Shown here piece after piece: positions 44,223 to 54,060 of a stretch of DNA of 64,000 nt (within the stretch, counting starts at the first letter, position 1; each line of letters starts with the position of its first letter). The stretch is taken from contig CAMACX010000003.1 of the NCBI GenBank assembly GCA_945831575.1, positions 1-64,000 of the forward strand. The letters run 5' to 3'. A program made the position numbers and the translations under genes. The DNA comes from an uncultured Mediterranea sp. (GTDB lineage: Bacteria > Bacteroidota > Bacteroidia > Bacteroidales > Bacteroidaceae). The notes under the pieces were generated by a model. It was not told the origin of the DNA and searched no databases. It saw nothing but the letters and a program-made list of their open reading frames with translations.

Positions 44223-45359
44223 ATGGCTGGAATCTATCTGCACATACCGTTTTGCAAGAAGCGCTGCATCTACTGCGACTTCTACAGTTCTACCCGGAGT
44301 GACCTCCGCACCCATTACGTGGAGGCGCTCTGCAGCGAGCTCAAGCAGCGCATCCACTACCTCAATGGAGAACCTGTAACCACGCTTTATCTGGGTGGAG
44401 GGACGCCCTCGCAACTCACCATCAACCAATTGCAACGGATCTTCAATTGCCTCAGCCAACTCATAGAGCTCCAGACCCTGGAAGAGATTACCCTGGAAGC
44501 CAATCCCGACGACCTCACTCCAACCTATGTAGAAGGGCTGGCCAACCTCCCCATCAACCGAATCAGCATGGGCATCCAGAGCTTTGACGACCGTATGCTC
44601 GGGTTGCTCAACCGAAGGCATACAGCACAACAAGCCATACAGGCCGTGGCATGCTGCCGCGAAGCGGGTTTCAGCAACCTCAGCATCGACCTGATGTACG
44701 GCCTCCCCGGACAAACCGAAACGAGCTGGAGCAAGGACCTTCAGCAAGCCATTGCCCTAGAGGTGGAGCACATCTCAGCCTACCACCTCTCCATAGAGGA
44801 GGGCACCCCACTCCATCACCTCATACAGGCCCATCGCCTCCATGAGACCGATGAAGAGCTGAGTGTCCGACTCTTCGAACTGCTCACCTCCACCCTGCAG
44901 CAGGCTCGCTACGAGCAGTATGAAATATCCAACTTCTGTCGCCCAGGCTACCACTCACGCCACAACTCCTCCTACTGGCACGGCATCCCCTACCTGGGCT
45001 GTGGTGCATCGGCCCACTCCTTCAACCGTACCAGCCGCGAATGGAACGTAGCCTCTATCGAACGCTACATCGAAGGCATCAACAGCAACCACCGCGACTT
45101 CGAGCAAGAACATCTGGATGCTACCACGCGCTACAACGAGACCGTGATGACCGCCCTCCGCACTCGCCAAGGACTAGACCTGCATCTGCTCACCCAGAAC
45201 TTCGGCCATAGCAGCTACAACTACTGCCTCCGCATGGCCCGCCCTCATCTGGAATCAGGCCTCTTGACACTCACCAACGACCACCTCCGCCTGACTCACA
45301 AAGGCATCTTCGTCTCTGACCACATCCTCACCGACCTGATGAAAGTGACCGATATGTGA
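44223..45359 (+). CDS. hemW: HemW-like radical SAM protein
   Basis: A 378-residue cytoplasmic radical SAM protein. The cluster motif is C11-KKR-C15-IY-C18 in PFCKKRCIYCDFYSS. TLYLGGGTPSQL, the ISMGIQSFDDRML block and the HNSSYWHGIPYLGCGASAHS block are typical of HemW, which is now seen as a haem chaperone rather than a true coproporphyrinogen oxidase. HemN itself has an additional first Cys and a longer N-terminus, so HemW is the better reading. Confidence 0.92.
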   Translation: MAGIYLHIPFCKKRCIYCDFYSSTRSDLRTHYVEALCSELKQRIHYLNGEPVTTLYLGGGTPSQLTINQLQRIFNCLSQLIELQTLEEITLEANPDDLTPTYVEGLANLPINRISMGIQSFDDRMLGLLNRRHTAQQAIQAVACCREAGFSNLSIDLMYGLPGQTETSWSKDLQQAIALEVEHISAYHLSIEEGTPLHHLIQAHRLHETDEELSVRLFELLTSTLQQARYEQYEISNFCRPGYHSRHNSSYWHGIPYLGCGASAHSFNRTSREWNVASIERYIEGINSNHRDFEQEHLDATTRYNETVMTALRTRQGLDLHLLTQNFGHSSYNYCLRMARPHLESGLLTLTNDHLRLTHKGIFVSDHILTDLMKVTDM

Positions 45360-45750
45360 TGAGTGCCTCATCTCCAACGACTAAACCCAAAATATCATTA
45401 TGACACATATTGACATGTATCAAAATCATAAAGAAATCATATATTGCATTTACATTTCATTTTACTGCTATATACAGAATTTACAGTCCATAATTACAGC
45501 TTATAATTGATATATGTCAAGAAATGACACCTCCACCTGCACTTTTCCAATCAAAAGTTTGCAGGAATACTTCCTATCGCTTTACCTTTGCAGCAGAAAA
45601 AGGATACAAAGCAAAACAAATACACTAAAAAAGGTTTTTTCAAGAGGTATGCTTCTTGAGGTATAAAAGATTGAAGGATAACGTTAGATTATTAAAGTGT
45701 TTAAGTATTAAGGTAAGTTTTTAGGATTAACAATTAAAAAAGTAGGTATT
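45360..45750. other. 391-bp intergenic region with a distant inverted repeat
   Basis: It contains TTGACATGTATCA (45410-45422) and its near-perfect complement TGATATATGTCAA (45508-45520), one mismatch in 13, 85 bases apart, upstream of the promoter at 45558-45590. No ORF is supported. Confidence 0.5.
45558..45590 (+). promoter_or_regulatory. Promoter of the Spy-like gene
   Basis: TTTG (45558-45561) and TACCTTTG (45583-45590) are separated by 21 bases, a good Bacteroides promoter. The leader is about 155 bases long. Confidence 0.7.
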
Positions 45751-46107
45751 ATGAAACGTTTTGGAATGACTGTGTTGGTAGCGCTTGCATTAGCTACCAA
45801 CCTGCTGGCGGTAGGCAAACAGCCTACTACAGAAAGAGAGAATTGGAACGTCAACATCAACGTGAACCAATTGAGCAAATACTTGCAGTTGACAGGCAAT
45901 CAGCGAGAGAAGGTGACCGACATCTGTACTTACTTCAACGAACAGATGCTCCGTGCATCGCGCAGCAGCAAGAAGCAACAGCTGCTTCAGAAAGCTGTCT
46001 ATGGTAACCTCAAACTGATGAGACAGACCCTTGACGAAAAGCAGTACACAGAATATGTACGCCTGCTCAACGTCACGCTTCGCAACCGAGGCATCGCTAT
46101 GGAATAA
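45751..46107 (+). CDS. Small exported Spy/CpxP-like protein
   Basis: A 118-residue protein with a signal peptide (ends TNLLAVG). The mature part is mostly helical and has two LTxxQ-like motifs: LTGNQ in LQLTGNQREKVTDI, and LDEKQ in MRQTLDEKQYTEYVRLLN. This spacing is the pattern of periplasmic Spy/CpxP chaperone or stress-sensing proteins. Similarity is by motif only, and many Bacteroides proteins of this size are unassigned. It faces a LytTR/LytS two-component pair across a bidirectional hairpin. Confidence 0.6.
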   Translation: MKRFGMTVLVALALATNLLAVGKQPTTERENWNVNINVNQLSKYLQLTGNQREKVTDICTYFNEQMLRASRSSKKQQLLQKAVYGNLKLMRQTLDEKQYTEYVRLLNVTLRNRGIAME

Positions 46108-46139
46108 GATAATAGCTCTTCATAGCCATCATGATACGA

Positions 46140-46187
46140 GCGATACCGTTACCAAGGAGGTATGAACCCCTTGCATAACGGTATCGC
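46140..46187. terminator. Bidirectional hairpin between convergent genes
   Basis: GCGATACCGTTA (46140-46151) pairs perfectly with TAACGGTATCGC (46176-46187), with an inner CAAGG/CCTTG pairing. The T-tracts are weak on both sides. Confidence 0.6.
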
Positions 46188-46209
46188 TTATTTGTATCTG
46201 AACCAAGAG

Positions 46210-46980
46210 CTATATGGCAAAGCGCTCTTGTACCTCACGTTTGTATTTCTTGGAAATCTGGACCTCTTCCCCTGTATTGAAAGGAGGATAGAACTGACAA
46301 TAATTATCCTTAATCATCATCAGAAAATCCATGTTGATGATGTAGCTCTGATGTACCTGAATGAAGTTGGACGAAAGCAGTACAATCTGCTCAGCAGTCA
46401 GCCCACGGCGCATCTGCAAGACAGGACGCTTCGTAGAGGCCACCTCCCACAGTTTACGGTCTGAACTGTAATGGAAATAGCCCACTTCGGAAGGGCGAAG
46501 CACATAAATCTCGCTGGACGAGGAATAGGCCATGAATAGTTTAGGACCATCTGCAGGCTGCTGCACTACCGGCTTAGGACGTGAGACAGCGGGCTTGGGT
46601 GCAGGCGGTATATAGCTGTCAATAAAGCGCTCCAGAATCTCGTTCAGGTCAACCGGCAAGAAGGGCTTGAGCAAATAATCGAAAGCGGCCTCGCGGATGG
46701 CATGAATCATGTACTTGTCGTAGGCGGTGTAGAACACCACCTTCATGCCCCAGGTGTCCAACTCGCGAAGCTCACGCATGAGACTCATACCGGTGATGTC
46801 AGGCAGCTCCACGTCCAGGAAAAGCAGCTGGGGTTCCAATTCAGGAAGTGCCTTGTACACCTCAGCCCCTGTCGTAAATGCACCCACTAACTCGAAACGT
46901 TCATCTTTGCTAAGCTGGTCACTCAGGTTGGCAAGAGACATCACATCGTCATCGACTATCACAACACTATATTGCTCCAT
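46210..46980 (-). CDS. LytTR-family response regulator
   Basis: A 256-residue cytoplasmic regulator, starting at ATG 46980 (MEQYSVVIVDDD) rather than the TTG upstream. The receiver domain covers residues 1-120, with the phosphoacceptor Asp56 in LLFLDVELPD. A Pro/Lys-rich linker (about 130-155) leads to a LytTR DNA-binding domain (about 158-256; EVGYFHYSSDRKLWEV, NFIQVHQSYIINMDFL). Its gene follows the LytS-type kinase gene on the same strand, with a possible promoter of its own in the 164-base gap. Confidence 0.93.
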   Translation of the reverse strand: MEQYSVVIVDDDVMSLANLSDQLSKDERFELVGAFTTGAEVYKALPELEPQLLFLDVELPDITGMSLMRELRELDTWGMKVVFYTAYDKYMIHAIREAAFDYLLKPFLPVDLNEILERFIDSYIPPAPKPAVSRPKPVVQQPADGPKLFMAYSSSSEIYVLRPSEVGYFHYSSDRKLWEVASTKRPVLQMRRGLTAEQIVLLSSNFIQVHQSYIINMDFLMMIKDNYCQFYPPFNTGEEVQISKKYKREVQERFAI

Positions 46981-47144
46981 AATCAATGGTTATTATTCAG
47001 TTAGAAATTAGCATTCTTAATAATTTGGGCACGAAAATATAAATAAATTTTGAATCCTCCAAATCATCAGGGACAACAAACTGTCAATTTGTTCTAAAGT
47101 AGCGGCTATAAGGTATAAATTTGCAACTAAGCGTGCCTATTTTA

Positions 47145-49184
47145 TCAGATTTTATAATTAAATTTTTGAGGAATGCTAATTCTCACTCGGCAACCATTCT
47201 CGCCTTGCGGGGAGATGACATCATCCACTGCCACCTCTATGGGCTGCTTATTGGAGCGGTTGAGCAACTGGACTGTCTGCATCACCACCTTGAGTCCTGT
47301 ACCCGTACCACGGTGGATACTTTGCACCCGGAATCCACCTCCATTGTCGGTTACTTCGATGAAAAACCGCTCCACCCCTTGAGGAGATTCATCGGGCGCA
47401 ATCTGAATCCAGAGCCGCTTGGCCCCCTGTTTGCCCCGAAGGGCATGTTTGATGGCATTCTCTACAGGTATCTGAATCATCATGGAAGGCAGCTGGAGGC
47501 TCTCCACCTGGAGCGAGGGGTCTATGGTGATACTGCTCTCAAAGTCCTCTCCCAGCGATTTACGTTCCAGGGCAATGTACGTCTCCACGAAGTCAAGCTC
47601 CTCATGAAGCGTCACACAGAGCTGTTCGGCCAGCTCCAGGTTGCGTCGCATCAACTTGACCAATCCCATCAGCTCCTGTTGCTCATGTTCATTGCAGCCA
47701 TTGAGGTGTTGGCTCAACACGTTGAAGATGAAGTGGGGCGACATGCGGTTACGCATATTCTCCAAGCGCATAGCCGATACCATGCGTTGAGCCTCCTGCT
47801 GCTGCCGCAGACGTCGTCTCTTGTTGTAGAGGTAATAGAGAATCGCAACGAAGGCAATGGTAATGATGAGCGAGAGCCAGATCAGCTGATTCTTCTGCAG
47901 CTGGAGCACATGGGTGCGCTGCTGCTGTATGAGCACGTTCTTGGCCAGCAAGGTAGAGTCCTGCTGATAACGCAAGGCCAGGTCAGCGCTCCTCATGCGT
48001 ACCCGCTCATTGCGTACCGAGTCATCGAGTTGCACATTCTTCTTCAGGTAATTGTACGCCTTACGGTAATCGCCCGTACCCTCGAAATAGCGTTCCAGCA
48101 CCTGGTTGCGTATCTGCACCATGCTCTGGTCCATCCCTTCATCCGATGGACTCTTCTCAAGGTAACGCCGGGCCAACAGATAGTTATCCTGCATCAGGGC
48201 AAGCCCCATGCGTTGTGTAGCAATGTAGTAGAGGGCAGCCGGCAACTGAATGCGTTGGAAGAACGGCTCGCAGCGGTCCAGGTAGAAGGATGCCGAGTCG
48301 GGCTTCATCAAGTGGAGAAAGCAGTCGCTCAGGTTGAGCCAGCAGAGGTTTGTCTGAAATTCGGTCTCAGGATATTGGCCGATGAGCTGCTCCAACTGCT
48401 TGAAGTAGCGGATGGCCTCGGCATAATCCCCTCGATAGTAATAGGAATTGCCCCGGTTATTCAGATAGAAGTTCTTCTCGAATGGGAGCATCCGGTCATA
48501 ATAGCGGGCAGCCAGATTGTAGTAGCGGTCACACTCCTCAAAGTCGCGGAGCGCCATGTAGGTATGGGCCAGCCCGTAGTATATCGGTGTCTTCTTTGCA
48601 TCGTCCACGCCAAGCGAGTCAGCCAGGAAGAGTGCCCTACGGTAGGTTGACGCACTCTTGTCGAACTGTGACTTATGCTGATAGGCATCGGCCAGGTTGA
48701 TGAGCACGTCAGTGGCTGCCCCTCGGCGATTGCCCCGAAGACTGTACTCATAAGCACATTGATAGCAATAGATGGCTGAATCCTCGCTGCCAAAAAGCAA
48801 TTCGTAATTGCCCTTCATGTTAAGCACTTCGCTGGTGAGGTCGGCAAGCCGGGGCGAGGGCTTATAGCTACTCACAAACTCCTCCAGATGGGCCAGCATC
48901 TGCTTGGCACTATCCAGCTTCTCGGCCGAGAGACAGGTCTTGAAGGCTATGGCCAGGTAGTAGTGCTTAGTAATGCTATCCTTAGACTGCTCCATACGCT
49001 GTAATGCGCGATGACGCACCGCCGAAGAATTGACCGAGATCGAGTCACCCTGGGCATGGTAGAAAGCGATGAATGACTCTTCCTCATTCTCCTCCACAGA
49101 GGAGGAAGAAGAGTGGCATCCGCCCCCAACAAGCAGCAGAGAAAGCAAAAGGCTATATATATAATATGGTATGTTCGTTTTCAT
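47145..49184 (-). CDS. TPR-containing LytS-type sensor histidine kinase
   Basis: A 679-residue sensor. The start at 49184 (MKTNIPYYIYS) gives a lipoprotein-like signal (LLVGGGC); a start 18 bases upstream is also possible. Periplasmic TPR-like repeats cover about residues 50-390 (DVLINLADAYQHKSQFDKSA, YYRGDYAEAIRYFKQLEQLI). One transmembrane helix (about 430-450) and a coiled-coil linker follow, then the His_kinase domain with the phospho-His in RNRMSPHFIFNVL and an ATPase domain with N-box VENAIKHAL and DNGGGF. It phosphorylates the LytTR regulator encoded next. The signal is unknown. Confidence 0.9.
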   Translation of the reverse strand: MKTNIPYYIYSLLLSLLLVGGGCHSSSSSVEENEEESFIAFYHAQGDSISVNSSAVRHRALQRMEQSKDSITKHYYLAIAFKTCLSAEKLDSAKQMLAHLEEFVSSYKPSPRLADLTSEVLNMKGNYELLFGSEDSAIYCYQCAYEYSLRGNRRGAATDVLINLADAYQHKSQFDKSASTYRRALFLADSLGVDDAKKTPIYYGLAHTYMALRDFEECDRYYNLAARYYDRMLPFEKNFYLNNRGNSYYYRGDYAEAIRYFKQLEQLIGQYPETEFQTNLCWLNLSDCFLHLMKPDSASFYLDRCEPFFQRIQLPAALYYIATQRMGLALMQDNYLLARRYLEKSPSDEGMDQSMVQIRNQVLERYFEGTGDYRKAYNYLKKNVQLDDSVRNERVRMRSADLALRYQQDSTLLAKNVLIQQQRTHVLQLQKNQLIWLSLIITIAFVAILYYLYNKRRRLRQQQEAQRMVSAMRLENMRNRMSPHFIFNVLSQHLNGCNEHEQQELMGLVKLMRRNLELAEQLCVTLHEELDFVETYIALERKSLGEDFESSITIDPSLQVESLQLPSMMIQIPVENAIKHALRGKQGAKRLWIQIAPDESPQGVERFFIEVTDNGGGFRVQSIHRGTGTGLKVVMQTVQLLNRSNKQPIEVAVDDVISPQGENGCRVRISIPQKFNYKI

Positions 49185-49218
49185 ATCCTTAGTTAATTCC
49201 ATTAAGAAATACCGCTTG

Positions 49219-49226
49219 CAAAAATA
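49219..49226 (-). promoter_or_regulatory. -7 box for the kinase gene
   Basis: The minus-strand TATTTTTG lies 35 bases before the kinase start. Confidence 0.5.
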
Positions 49227-49277
49227 CTAAAAAAAAACAAACTACAACTTTTTGGCCCAATATGATTAAAAAAAATC

Positions 49278-49320
49278 GAAGAATCCCACATGGCGGACTG
49301 TAAGCCATGTGGGATTCTTC
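49278..49320 (-). terminator. Terminator of carB
   Basis: A 17-bp perfect stem (49278-49294 with 49304-49320; starts GAAGAATCCC) has a T-rich tract after it on the minus strand (ATTTTTTTT). Confidence 0.9.
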
Positions 49321-49366
49321 ATTAAGAGCGGTTGCTCAGCACAACCGATGGTATGTCATGACCCCA

Positions 49367-52300
49367 TCAATACTCCTGCCAGCTCTTGATCTGGATGTCC
49401 TCCTGCTTCATCTCACAGAAGGCATTGATGAAGGCACTGGCCAGACGGGCGTTGGTGATCAACGGGATGTTGTGGTCGATGGCACCACGACGGATGCGGT
49501 AGCCGTTGGTCAGTTCGCGCTTGGTGTGGTTCTTCGGGATATTGACAATCAGGTCAAACTTATGTTCACTGATCATCTTCATCACGTTGTTCTCCGCATC
49601 AGGACGTTCATCAGGCCAGAAGACGGGCACCGTGCTCACGCCATGGGCGTTGAGGAAGGCTGCGGTACCGGCCGTAGCGTAAATCTTATAGCCCTGGCCA
49701 AAGAGTGCGCGGCTGGCATCCAGCAAATCGACCTTTGACTTCATGGCACCCGACGAGAACATCACGCCCTTCTCCTTCGAAGGAATCTTGAAGCCTGTAG
49801 CAATCATGGCGTTGAGCAAAGCCTCATCAAAGTCATCGCCCATGCAGCCTACCTCGCCGGTAGAGGACATATCCACACCGAGCACAGGGTCGGCCTTGTG
49901 CAGACGTGAGAAGGAGAACTGGCTAGCCTTCACACCAATCCAGTCAATGTCAAAGGCTGACTTGTCAGGACGGGTATAGGGTGCATCCAGCATGATGCGG
50001 GTAGCGGTCTCGATGAAGTTGCGCTTCAGCACCTTGCTCACGAAGGGGAAGCTGCGCGAAGCACGGAGATTGCACTCGATAACCTTCACCTCGTTGTTGC
50101 GGGCCAGGAACTGGATATTGAAGGGGCCGGAGATGTTGAGCTCCTTGGCTATCTGACGGCTGATTTTCTTGATGCGGCGGGCCGTTGCGAAGTAGATCTT
50201 CTGTGCAGGGAAGACCATAGTGGCATCACCCGAGTGTACACCGGCAAACTCGATGTGCTCGCTGATGGCATACTCTACCACCTCACCGTTCTGAGCCACG
50301 GCATCAAACTCTATCTCCTTCGTATTCTGCAGGAACTGTGATACCACCACAGGGTACTCCTTAGAGACTTCGGCAGCCATCTTGAGGAAGTTCTCCAGTT
50401 CCTCTTCATCGTAGCAGACGTTCATGGCAGCACCACTCAGCACGTAAGAGGGACGTACCAGTACGGGGTAGCCCACCTTGGCCACAAAGCCCTTCACGTC
50501 GTCGAGGCTGGTCAGCTCCTGCCAAGCCGGCTGGTCGATGCCGAGCTGGTCGAGCATGGCTGAGAACTTGTTGCGGTTCTCCGCACGGTCGATGCTGATG
50601 GGCGACGTACCCAGGATGGGCACACTCTGACGGTGAAGTTTCATCGCCAGGTTATTGGGAATCTGGCCACCCACGCTCACGATGACGCCACGCGGTTGCT
50701 CCAGGTCGATGACATCGAGCACGCGCTCGAAGGAGAGTTCATCGAAGTAGAGGCGGTCGCACATATCATAGTCAGTCGATACGGTCTCGGGATTGTAGTT
50801 GATCATGATGCTCTTGTAACCCAGCTTACGGGCCGTCTGGATGGCATTCACCGAGCACCAGTCAAACTCCACACTCGAACCAATGCGGTAGGCACCCGAA
50901 CCGAGCACCACAACCGACTTCTCGTTCTTATAATAGTTGACGTCATACCCCTTGACCGCATAGGTCAGGTAGAGGTAGTTGGTCAGTTCAGGATGTTCGC
51001 TGGCCACGGTGTTGATGCGCTTCACGGCAGGCAGTACGCCCAGTTCCTTACGGCGGGCACGCACAGCCAGATTCTCCTTCTCCATGTTGCCTTTGGGCTT
51101 CAGGACGAAGCGGGCAATCTGGAAATCGCTGAAGCCAAGAATCTTGGCCTCGCGCATGGTGGCCTCATCAATCTCCTCCAGGCTGCTGAAGGCCATCAGC
51201 TTATGCTTGTAGTCAACGATATTCTTCAGCTTCTCCAGGAACCAGGGGTCAATCTTGGTCAGCTCGAAGATGCGCTCGATGCTGATACCCTGTTCCAGCG
51301 CCTGAGCGATAGCGAAGATGCGCAGGTCGGTGGGGTGAGCCAGCTCATGCTCCACATCCTCAAACTCCAGTCCTTCGTTGCCCACAAAGCCGTGCATACC
51401 CTGACCTATCATGCGGAGTCCCTTCTGGATGATCTCCTCAAACGAGCGGCCGATGGACATCACTTCGCCTACCGACTTCATGCTCGAACCGATCTCGCGG
51501 CTGACACCTACAAACTTCGTCAAGTCCCAACGAGGAATCTTGCAGATCAGGTAGTCGAGCTGCGGAGCCACATAGGCCGAATTGGGCGTACCCATCTCAC
51601 CAATCTGGTCGAGCGTATAGCCCAGGGCTATCTTGGCTGCCACAAAGGCCAGCGGATAACCCGTCGCTTTCGAGGCCAGAGCCGACGAGCGCGACAGACG
51701 GGCATTCACCTCGATGACGCGGTAGTCGTTGGTCTCGGCATTGAAGGCATACTGGATGTTGCACTCACCCACGATGTTCAGGTGACGGATGCACTTGATG
51801 GAGAGCTCCTGCAGCATCTTCACCTGCTCATCGGTCAGCGAGCAAGTGGGCGCTACGACGATACTCTCACCAGTGTGGATGCCCAGCGGGTCAAAATTCT
51901 CCATGCTGGCCACGGTGAAACAGTGGTCGTTGGCATCGCGGATCACCTCAAACTCAATCTCCTTCCAGCCCTTGAGCGACTCCTCCACGAGAATCTGCTT
52001 GGAGAAGGTGAAAGCGCTCTCAGCCAGTTTGAGGAAGGTATCCTCGTCGGGGCAGATACCACTGCCCAATCCACCCAGGGCATACGCTGAGCGTACCATC
52101 ACGGGATAGCCAATGGAGCGGGCTGCCTTGAGTGCCTCCTCCATGCTCTCTACGGCATGGCTCTTGGGAGTCTTCATCGGGATGGCATCCAGCTGCTTCA
52201 CGAAGAGGTCGCGGTCCTCGGTATTCATGATGGCCTCGACCGAGGTGCCTAGCACCTGTACGCCATACTCCTTCAGCACACCGCGCAGGTAGAGGTCTGT

Positions 52301-52591
52301 ACCACAGTTGAGCGCCGTCTGTCCTCCGAATGCCAACAGAATGCCATCCGGACGTTCCTTCTTGATGATTTCCTCTACGAAGTAGGAATTAACAGGAAGG
52401 AAATAGACCTTGTCGGCAATACCCTCCGAGGTCTGAATGGTGGCCACATTGGGGTTGACGAGCACAGAGCTGATGCCCTCTTCGCGCAATGCTTTCAGGG
52501 CTTGCGAACCGGAATAGTCAAACTCTCCGGCCTGTCCAATCTTGAGCGCACCCGAGCCCAAGACCAGTACTTTCTTCAAATTCTTTTCCAT
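49367..52591 (-). CDS. carB: Carbamoyl-phosphate synthase large subunit
   Basis: A 1074-residue two-module enzyme that makes carbamoyl phosphate from ammonia (channelled from CarA), bicarbonate and two ATP. Both ATP-grasp halves are present, each preceded by a pre-ATP-grasp Rossmann domain (VLVLGSGALKIGQAGEFDYS; VVLGSGAYRIGSSVEFDW). The first half has GLGSGICPDEDTF and the second VLSGAAMNVCYDEEELENFL. The C-terminal MGS-type regulatory domain covers about the last 140 residues. carA is not adjacent. The gene has its own promoter and terminator. Confidence 0.96.
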   Translation of the reverse strand: MEKNLKKVLVLGSGALKIGQAGEFDYSGSQALKALREEGISSVLVNPNVATIQTSEGIADKVYFLPVNSYFVEEIIKKERPDGILLAFGGQTALNCGTDLYLRGVLKEYGVQVLGTSVEAIMNTEDRDLFVKQLDAIPMKTPKSHAVESMEEALKAARSIGYPVMVRSAYALGGLGSGICPDEDTFLKLAESAFTFSKQILVEESLKGWKEIEFEVIRDANDHCFTVASMENFDPLGIHTGESIVVAPTCSLTDEQVKMLQELSIKCIRHLNIVGECNIQYAFNAETNDYRVIEVNARLSRSSALASKATGYPLAFVAAKIALGYTLDQIGEMGTPNSAYVAPQLDYLICKIPRWDLTKFVGVSREIGSSMKSVGEVMSIGRSFEEIIQKGLRMIGQGMHGFVGNEGLEFEDVEHELAHPTDLRIFAIAQALEQGISIERIFELTKIDPWFLEKLKNIVDYKHKLMAFSSLEEIDEATMREAKILGFSDFQIARFVLKPKGNMEKENLAVRARRKELGVLPAVKRINTVASEHPELTNYLYLTYAVKGYDVNYYKNEKSVVVLGSGAYRIGSSVEFDWCSVNAIQTARKLGYKSIMINYNPETVSTDYDMCDRLYFDELSFERVLDVIDLEQPRGVIVSVGGQIPNNLAMKLHRQSVPILGTSPISIDRAENRNKFSAMLDQLGIDQPAWQELTSLDDVKGFVAKVGYPVLVRPSYVLSGAAMNVCYDEEELENFLKMAAEVSKEYPVVVSQFLQNTKEIEFDAVAQNGEVVEYAISEHIEFAGVHSGDATMVFPAQKIYFATARRIKKISRQIAKELNISGPFNIQFLARNNEVKVIECNLRASRSFPFVSKVLKRNFIETATRIMLDAPYTRPDKSAFDIDWIGVKASQFSFSRLHKADPVLGVDMSSTGEVGCMGDDFDEALLNAMIATGFKIPSKEKGVMFSSGAMKSKVDLLDASRALFGQGYKIYATAGTAAFLNAHGVSTVPVFWPDERPDAENNVMKMISEHKFDLIVNIPKNHTKRELTNGYRIRRGAIDHNIPLITNARLASAFINAFCEMKQEDIQIKSWQEY

Positions 52592-52626
52592 ATCTTTTGC
52601 CAGTTATTGTTATAATCTATGTTTCT

Positions 52627-52659
52627 CAAAAATACTATACGCCGCAAAGCGTATGCAAA
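52627..52659 (-). promoter_or_regulatory. Promoter of carB
   Basis: On the minus strand TTTG (52656-52659) and TATTTTTG (52627-52634) are 21 bases apart; the -7 box is 35 bases before the start codon. Confidence 0.65.
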
Positions 52660-52715
52660 GAAACGAATTGTTTGCGAGACATACAAATAAATAACCGACA
52701 AAAACGCCCAACTTT

Positions 52716-53966
52716 TTACTTTACCTCATCATACTCGGGATAAAGGGCCTCTCCACGCTCCACGCGCTGCAAGCGGAGCAGGGCCTCGATGTAGTAATAA
52801 TCGGCATAGATGATGGAGGCATCTATCTCACTTCCGGCAGGCAGATGGCCCGTGCTGTGCAGCAGGAAGGAGGGGTTGGCCTTGCGGCTCTGGTAAGCCT
52901 TACTGCTTAAGCTACTCAGCATCTTCCGGGCAGCCTCTACATAGTAATTCGCCTTAACAGCAGGTACATAGTCAGCCAGTTCGAGCAAGGCGCTGGCCAC
53001 TACGGCTGCGGCTGACGCATCGCGTGGAGCGGTAGGTATCTGCGGGTCGTCAAAGTCCCAATAGGGCACGCCATCATCGGGAAGTCGCTGCAGATAGACA
53101 TCGGCCACCTGCTGCACGAACTCCAGGTAGCTCTCAGAGCGGGTGAAGCGGTACATCGTGGTGAAGCCGTAGATGGCCCAAGCCTGTCCGCGTGCCCACA
53201 TGGTGTGGTCGGCAAGGCCCTGATGGGTGCATCCACGCAGGAAGTCACCGGTGAGCGTGTCATAGACGGCCACGTGATAACTGGTAAAGTCGGGGCGGAA
53301 ATGGTACTTCATCGTCTTGTCGGCATGGTTGATGGCTATCTCGGCCAACTGTCTGGATCCGCCGTTGCGCGAGGCCCACATCAGCATCTCCAGGTTGATC
53401 ATGTTGTCCATGATGGTGTTGTGACCGCCAAAGACACCTACATTACGGGGCCAGGAGAGGATGGTGCCTACCTGGGGCCGGTAGAGGGTGGCCAGGGTAT
53501 CGGCGGTGGCGAGAATCACCTGCCGGTAGTCCTCGCGCCCCGTGAGACGAAAGCCGTTGCCGTAGCTGCAATAAATGAGGAAGCCCAGGTCATGGTCGAA
53601 GGCGGGACGGCGGCTAAGGTACTCCAGCTGCTGGGTGAAGCGCTCGGCCTCCTGACGAATGGTCTCATCGCCCGTAGCCTCGTAGTCGTACCAGAGGATG
53701 CCCGGCCAGAAGCCGTTGCACCACTCCTCTGGGTTGTCTGCCCGGCGGCAGTTCCACTGCTTCTCCCCTTTGAGCACATTGCGGGGCATCATGTTGTAAT
53801 CCATCTGGCCACCTTCTGCCTGACGGAGTTCGTCAAGCGAGCGGCATACTTGCGTGTGGCAATAGGCCAACTCATGGCTGGCATCCAAGGTTTCAGGCGT
53901 GCCCTCGCAAGCCAGCAACAAAGCTCCGGCAGCCCATGCGGTGAATACGTTTTTCAATTGTGTCAT
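52716..53966 (-). CDS. GH88 unsaturated glucuronyl/galacturonyl hydrolase
   Basis: A 416-residue exported protein, starting at 53966 (MTQLKNVFTAWAAG) with a lipoprotein-like signal ending LLLAC. The alpha/alpha-barrel GH88 signatures include PEEWCNGFWPGILWYDYEAT, FGGHNTIMDNMINLEMLMWA (containing the second catalytic-type Asp) and HQGLADHTMWARGQAWAIYG. It removes unsaturated uronic acid from the ends of lyase products by hydrating the double bond. It is the last gene of the GH127-GH97-GH88 operon. Confidence 0.9.
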   Translation of the reverse strand: MTQLKNVFTAWAAGALLLACEGTPETLDASHELAYCHTQVCRSLDELRQAEGGQMDYNMMPRNVLKGEKQWNCRRADNPEEWCNGFWPGILWYDYEATGDETIRQEAERFTQQLEYLSRRPAFDHDLGFLIYCSYGNGFRLTGREDYRQVILATADTLATLYRPQVGTILSWPRNVGVFGGHNTIMDNMINLEMLMWASRNGGSRQLAEIAINHADKTMKYHFRPDFTSYHVAVYDTLTGDFLRGCTHQGLADHTMWARGQAWAIYGFTTMYRFTRSESYLEFVQQVADVYLQRLPDDGVPYWDFDDPQIPTAPRDASAAAVVASALLELADYVPAVKANYYVEAARKMLSSLSSKAYQSRKANPSFLLHSTGHLPAGSEIDASIIYADYYYIEALLRLQRVERGEALYPEYDEVK

Positions 53967-54009
53967 AATGATATTAATTTTTTTGAGTTTACAAGTATTG
54001 TAGGGTTTG

Positions 54010-54036
54010 TAGGGGCGGACCTGTGTGTCCGCCCTA
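54010..54036. repeat. TAGGGGCGGAC hairpin
   Basis: TAGGGGCGGAC is paired with GTCCGCCCTA around a CTGTGT loop (one bulged G), in the gap between GH97 and GH88. It resembles the widespread TAGGGGCG-type dispersed hairpins of gut bacteria. Confidence 0.7.
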
Positions 54037-54060
54037 AAATGCAACAATGGGTGTATTTTG

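Noticed and set aside
47121..48650. 509-codon open frame opposite the kinase gene
   Set aside because: Antisense shadow of the LytS-type kinase, whose motifs are complete.
50633..52090. 485-codon open frame opposite carB
   Set aside because: Antisense shadow of carB; no domain and no promoter.
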